Shown one piece after another: positions 8,501-10,153 of a stretch of 10,153 nt of DNA. Source of the stretch: JAADHY01 sp964428935 (GTDB lineage Bacteria; Planctomycetota; Planctomycetia; Planctomycetales; Planctomycetaceae); contig CAYSAG010000187.1 in NCBI GenBank assembly GCA_964428935.1, positions 1 to 10,153 of the forward strand. Direction: 5' to 3'. Every line of letters starts with the position of its first letter. The first letter of the stretch is position 1. The position numbers and the translations under genes were made by a program. The notes below the pieces were generated by a model that saw only the letters and a list, made by a program, of their open reading frames with translations, did not search any database and had not been told where the DNA came from.

Positions 8501-9361
8501 ACGGCCGACTCGTTCACGGTTCAGGGCCGCGGCTTCGCCGTCGTGTTCAGCCGGCGAACCGGTGAGCTGACGTCGTACCGGGTGGACGGCGTGGAGCTAC
8601 TGGCCGGTCCGCTGCGTCCGAACTTCTGGAAAGTCCCCAACGACAACCAGTACCGCAACGGCTACGTGCGGCGGTTGGGAGCGTGGCGGGACGCAGCGCA
8701 GAAGCGAACGGTCGAGCGGGTCGAGCTGCAGCAGCGTGGCCAGTCGGTCGAAGTGACCGTTCACGCCATCCTGCCGGTGGGACAGTCGAAGTTGCAGACG
8801 ACGTACGTGGTCCGGCCGGACGGAGCGGTGACGGTCACGCAGTCGTACTCACCCGGCCGTCCGGACCTGCCGCTGCTGCCCAAGTTCGGCATGACCGTGA
8901 CGCTCCGCCCGGGCTTCCAGCAGGTGCGGTGGTACGGGCGTGGCCCGCACGAAACGTACTGGGACCGTAAGACCGGTGGCGAAATCGGTCTGTACCAAAT
9001 GACCGTCGACGAGCTGAACCACCGGTACGTCCGGCCGCAGGACGTGGGCAACCGGGCCGACGTGCGCTGGGTCTCGCTGACCAACGCCCAGGGCCTCGGG
9101 CTGAAAGTGGTCGGCGAGCAGCCGCTGAACTTCTCGGCGTGGCACTTCACGGCTCGCGACTTGGAGCGAGCCACGCACACCTACGACCTGGCTCACCGAC
9201 CAGAGGTCACGCTCAACCTCGACCACCAGCTGCACGGCGTCGGCGGCGACAACAGTTGGGGGGCTCGAACACACCCCGAGTACACTCTGCCCGGCGGAAA
9301 GCCGTACCGGTACACCTTCACCTGGCTGCCGGTCCGACCCGACGGCAAGTCGGCCAGGTGA
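5549..9361 (+). CDS. Secreted LacZ-type beta-galactosidase (GH2) with LamG domain inserted in the TIM barrel
   Basis: A 1270-residue exported enzyme predicted to hydrolyse terminal beta-D-galactosides. A signal peptide spans about 1-32 (basic, then hydrophobic, then ALPAA). Domains follow LacZ order: sugar-binding jelly roll (about 44-258, DGSYLEDQDYW at 231-241), Ig-like domain (about 260-371), TIM barrel (about 373-605, resuming about 808-852), second Ig-like domain (about 855-950) and the large C-terminal beta domain (about 985-1262). Active-site residues match E. coli LacZ: acid/base E500 (WSLGNE), nucleophile E563 (LCEYAHAMGN), Mg ligands E454 and H456 (ESHGM), H395, H429, D231, W594, N830 and W1237. 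All appear intact, so activity is expected. It is about 250 residues longer than LacZ (1023). Most of the excess is a LamG/concanavalin-like insert between WDWVDQG (594-600) and YGGDFGD (814-820). It is divergent to the F5/8C GH2 gene, which suggests shared control. Some barrel-related enzymes use other beta-linked sugars, so substrate is less sure than family. Confidence 0.93.
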   Translation: MRGIGSVERRRLCAVPLVAVCVVGGLFALPAAVRSGPPDWENEQVLGRNKLPPRVAALPFPDEASALEGDRTKNPWVVSLDGRWKFHWSPDPWSRPKDFYRPDYDVSGWKEIPVPSNWQVQGYGVPLYVNSLYPFQKDPPRVTSEPPKQFTTYKHRNPVGSYRRTFVLPEAWRGRRVFLQFDGVDSAFYVWLNGRSVGYSEGSRTAAVFDVTDFVRSGPNTLAVEVYRYSDGSYLEDQDYWRLSGIYRSVFLWSPAQLHLRDFFVHTDLDPSYRDATLRVDLQLVNFTQQTQSCRVYVKLLDPAGRTVVETSVDHLRLKPGQQLLTSTPKLFVPNPKKWSAEQPNLYQVLLVVRDATGRVVEATAHNVGFRKVEVRGGQLLVNGQPVLIKGVNRHEHDPVTGHAVSLESMVRDIRLMKQLNINTVRTSHYPDDPRWYDLCDRYGLYVICEANIESHGMGYGKQSLAKDPRWQKAHLDRTQRMVEQFKNHPSVIVWSLGNEAGNGVNFYATYDWIKQRDPSRPVQYERAGLDRNTDIYCPMYAKIDRLVRYARQPQKRPLILCEYAHAMGNSVGNLQDYWDVIEKYKQLQGGCIWDWVDQGLLASVPKAHTVPDLASPNRKVFVLGQATRDGVVGPVVVWEDDDLDLTGPLTLEVVFRGDRSDTFCPLISKGDHQYLLRLDSGGIAFVLHQGKWKELRVGYQAAGLKKDWNRVTATYDGRQMAVYVNGRLVGTRPLRGDFDWSLQRVNVGRNSERPERVASVPIREARIYNRALTAQEVADPTGRSDQGLLLHVDLTRVSSETVPMGRGQTYFAYGGDFGDVPNSGNFCINGLVQPDRRPNPHAYEVRKVYQSIRVEPVDLQRGRLRVRNKYFFTNTRQFVARWVWKRNGQTVAEGELGRLDIPPRQSKEVRVPVPKRADRGEYLLTVSFHLADDTLWAKAGHRVAWDQFVLRPWSGLETLGPRSGMQSGQLPSGQPAGELSVKQTADSFTVQGRGFAVVFSRRTGELTSYRVDGVELLAGPLRPNFWKVPNDNQYRNGYVRRLGAWRDAAQKRTVERVELQQRGQSVEVTVHAILPVGQSKLQTTYVVRPDGAVTVTQSYSPGRPDLPLLPKFGMTVTLRPGFQQVRWYGRGPHETYWDRKTGGEIGLYQMTVDELNHRYVRPQDVGNRADVRWVSLTNAQGLGLKVVGEQPLNFSAWHFTARDLERATHTYDLAHRPEVTLNLDHQLHGVGGDNSWGARTHPEYTLPGGKPYRYTFTWLPVRPDGKSAR
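7394..7930 (+). other. LamG/concanavalin-like domain inserted in the beta-galactosidase
   Basis: Residues about 616-794 of the enzyme have a LamG_3-type jelly-roll pattern: LTLEVVFRG, then PLISKGDHQYLLRL, IAFVLHQG, WNRVTATYDGRQMAVYVNGRLVG, VNVGRN, and the closing IREARIYNRALTAQEVA. The insert interrupts the barrel loop between the conserved WDWVDQG and YGGDFGD, which E. coli LacZ spans with only about a dozen residues. The reading frame is continuous and both barrel halves are intact, so this is a domain insertion and not a broken gene. A glycan-binding or active-site-shaping role is inferred. Confidence 0.85.
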
Positions 9362-9394
9362 CGGGCCGTCTTGCACGGGAATGCTGGAACGCGA

Positions 9395-9440
9395 CGGCGA
9401 GCCGTGAAGCTTGCCAAACCGTGGGCTGGTTCGCTCGCCG
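9395..9440. terminator. Hairpin between convergent genes, possible terminator
   Basis: CGGCGAGC at 9395-9402 is matched exactly by GCTCGCCG at 9433-9440, with a 30-base spacer that can pair further (AACC/GGTT). It lies between the stop of the beta-galactosidase gene (9361) and the stop of the opposite YdjM-like gene (9463), where a two-way terminator would be expected. On the plus strand it is followed by CCTTTC, with no true T-tract. The repeat is seen; the role is inferred. Confidence 0.35.
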
Positions 9441-9462
9441 CCTTTCAACGCGACGACCGGAC

Positions 9463-10074
9463 TCACCACCAGTTCCACCAGTCGAGGACGGGCGTGCCGC
9501 GTGGCGGAGCGTAAATCCAGCCGCCGGTCAGGAATTTCCACCAGCCGGTGGGAGGCGGCAGCGAGGCTCGCACAGCCACGTAGCCCAGAAAAACCGCCAG
9601 GGTCACCGTAGCCGTCGCGCATCCCCAGTCGGGCCGACACCACAGCACCACGGCCGCCGTCAGCCAAATGGTTAACACAACCAGGTCCAGGTACTCGAGC
9701 ACGCTGAGTTTGAGCTCGTAGCGGGAAAACGGCCACAGCGGCTGAATGCCCCACCAGTAGAGCGAGTCGGTCAGGCAATGGGCGACGGCGGCGGCCAAAC
9801 ACCAGCCGTACGTCGACCAAGAAAGGGGAATGCCCAAGACGACCCGGCCGAACAGCGTACAGGCCGCGGCCAAGAGAAGAACGGCCCAGACGTTGTGTCC
9901 GAGGGCGTGGTGCAGCTGCCAGAAGGTTTGGTCCGCGACCAGCTTGGCCGCCGTGTCGAGGTCGGGAGAAAAGCCGGCCAAAACCAAGAGCAGCACTCCC
10001 CGACGTCCGAACCGCTGACGCAGACCGTACTGGGCCAACGTGGCCGAGCAAACGACGTGCTCGGGGAAGGTCAC
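9463..10074 (-). CDS. YdjM-like predicted membrane-bound metal-dependent hydrolase (PF04307-type)
   Basis: A 203-residue multi-pass inner-membrane protein of unproven function. The GTG start has GAGGAG 8 bases upstream. Family marks: an early His (H6 in PEH), FSPDLD with D38 and D40, HHALGH at 55-60 in the place of the usual H-R-x-x-x-H box, and HCLTDSLYWWGIQPLWPFS (99-117), matching the family's second His/Asp box followed by a Pro-Phe. Hydrophobic segments lie near 27-36, 62-80, 88-103, 126-145 and 151-168. The spaced His and Asp residues suggest metal binding, which is the basis of the family's hydrolase name; no reaction is established. The C-terminus is unusually tryptophan-rich (DWWNWW). 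It converges on the beta-galactosidase gene, so it is not in that transcription unit and is probably unrelated to sugar use. The family call is from motifs only. Confidence 0.75.
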   Translation of the reverse strand: MTFPEHVVCSATLAQYGLRQRFGRRGVLLLVLAGFSPDLDTAAKLVADQTFWQLHHALGHNVWAVLLLAAACTLFGRVVLGIPLSWSTYGWCLAAAVAHCLTDSLYWWGIQPLWPFSRYELKLSVLEYLDLVVLTIWLTAAVVLWCRPDWGCATATVTLAVFLGYVAVRASLPPPTGWWKFLTGGWIYAPPRGTPVLDWWNWW

Positions 10075-10082
10075 GAAACTCG

Positions 10083-10088
10083 CTCCTC
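10083..10088 (-). promoter_or_regulatory. Shine-Dalgarno sequence of the YdjM-like gene
   Basis: GAGGAG on the minus strand lies 8 bases before the GTG at 10072-10074 and supports that start. No clear promoter was seen in the remaining bases to the window end; a CGGAC-A-GTCCG inverted repeat lies within the upstream stretch. Confidence 0.65.
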
Positions 10089-10153
10089 AACCAGTACCAA
10101 GTTGCCACCTTCGGCGGCTGCCGGACAGTCCGTCCAACGCGCCTGGCACACGG

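Noticed and set aside
8849..10108. Open frame of 419 codons on the minus strand covering the end of the beta-galactosidase and the YdjM-like gene
   Set aside because: It conflicts with two well-supported genes in other frames, and its translation is Arg/Pro-rich with no family resemblance.
1..10153. Mobile element, CRISPR array, tRNA or rRNA
   Set aside because: No transposase or integrase frame, no regularly spaced repeats, and no tRNA or rRNA signature was seen on either strand.

Overview
The window suggests a GC-rich, Gram-negative-type bacterium with large exported carbohydrate-active enzymes. GC is roughly 60% or a little more by eye. Modular glycoside hydrolase family 2 (GH2) proteins with signal peptides and LamG or F5/8C (discoidin) domains, GTG starts beside ATG, and large intergenic gaps are typical of Planctomycetes and relatives such as Verrucomicrobia. 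No rRNA or other phylogenetic marker is present, so this placement is inference. Isoleucine is mostly ATT despite the high GC, and the triplet GAT/ATC is scarce on both strands.

Layout. Positions 1-256 are noncoding apart from a hairpin just after the stop of the first gene. Positions 257-1687 (minus) encode a sugar/H+ symporter of the major facilitator superfamily (MFS). Positions 1688-1944 are a gap rich in inverted repeats. Positions 1945-5256 (minus) encode a secreted GH2-superfamily enzyme with a C-terminal F5/8C domain. Positions 5257-5548 are a divergent control region. Positions 5549-9361 (plus) encode a secreted LacZ-type beta-galactosidase with a LamG domain inserted in its catalytic barrel. 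Positions 9362-9462 are a short convergent gap with a hairpin. Positions 9463-10074 (minus) encode a YdjM-like membrane protein. Positions 10075-10153 are its upstream region, with a Shine-Dalgarno sequence.

How the genes may work together. The two GH2 enzymes are transcribed divergently from a 292-base region and both appear to be exported. The transporter follows the F5/8C enzyme on the same strand. Together they look like a small glycan-use locus: two exo-acting hydrolases release sugars from a galactose-containing or pectin-like glycan outside the cytoplasm, and the symporter imports a monosaccharide. No regulator, SusC/D pair or sulfatase lies within the window. The YdjM-like gene is probably unrelated.

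I found no mobile element, CRISPR array, tRNA or rRNA, and no clearly new system. The points most worth a second look are the LamG insertion in the beta-galactosidase barrel, the unassigned domain in the other GH2 enzyme, and the GAT/ATC depletion.
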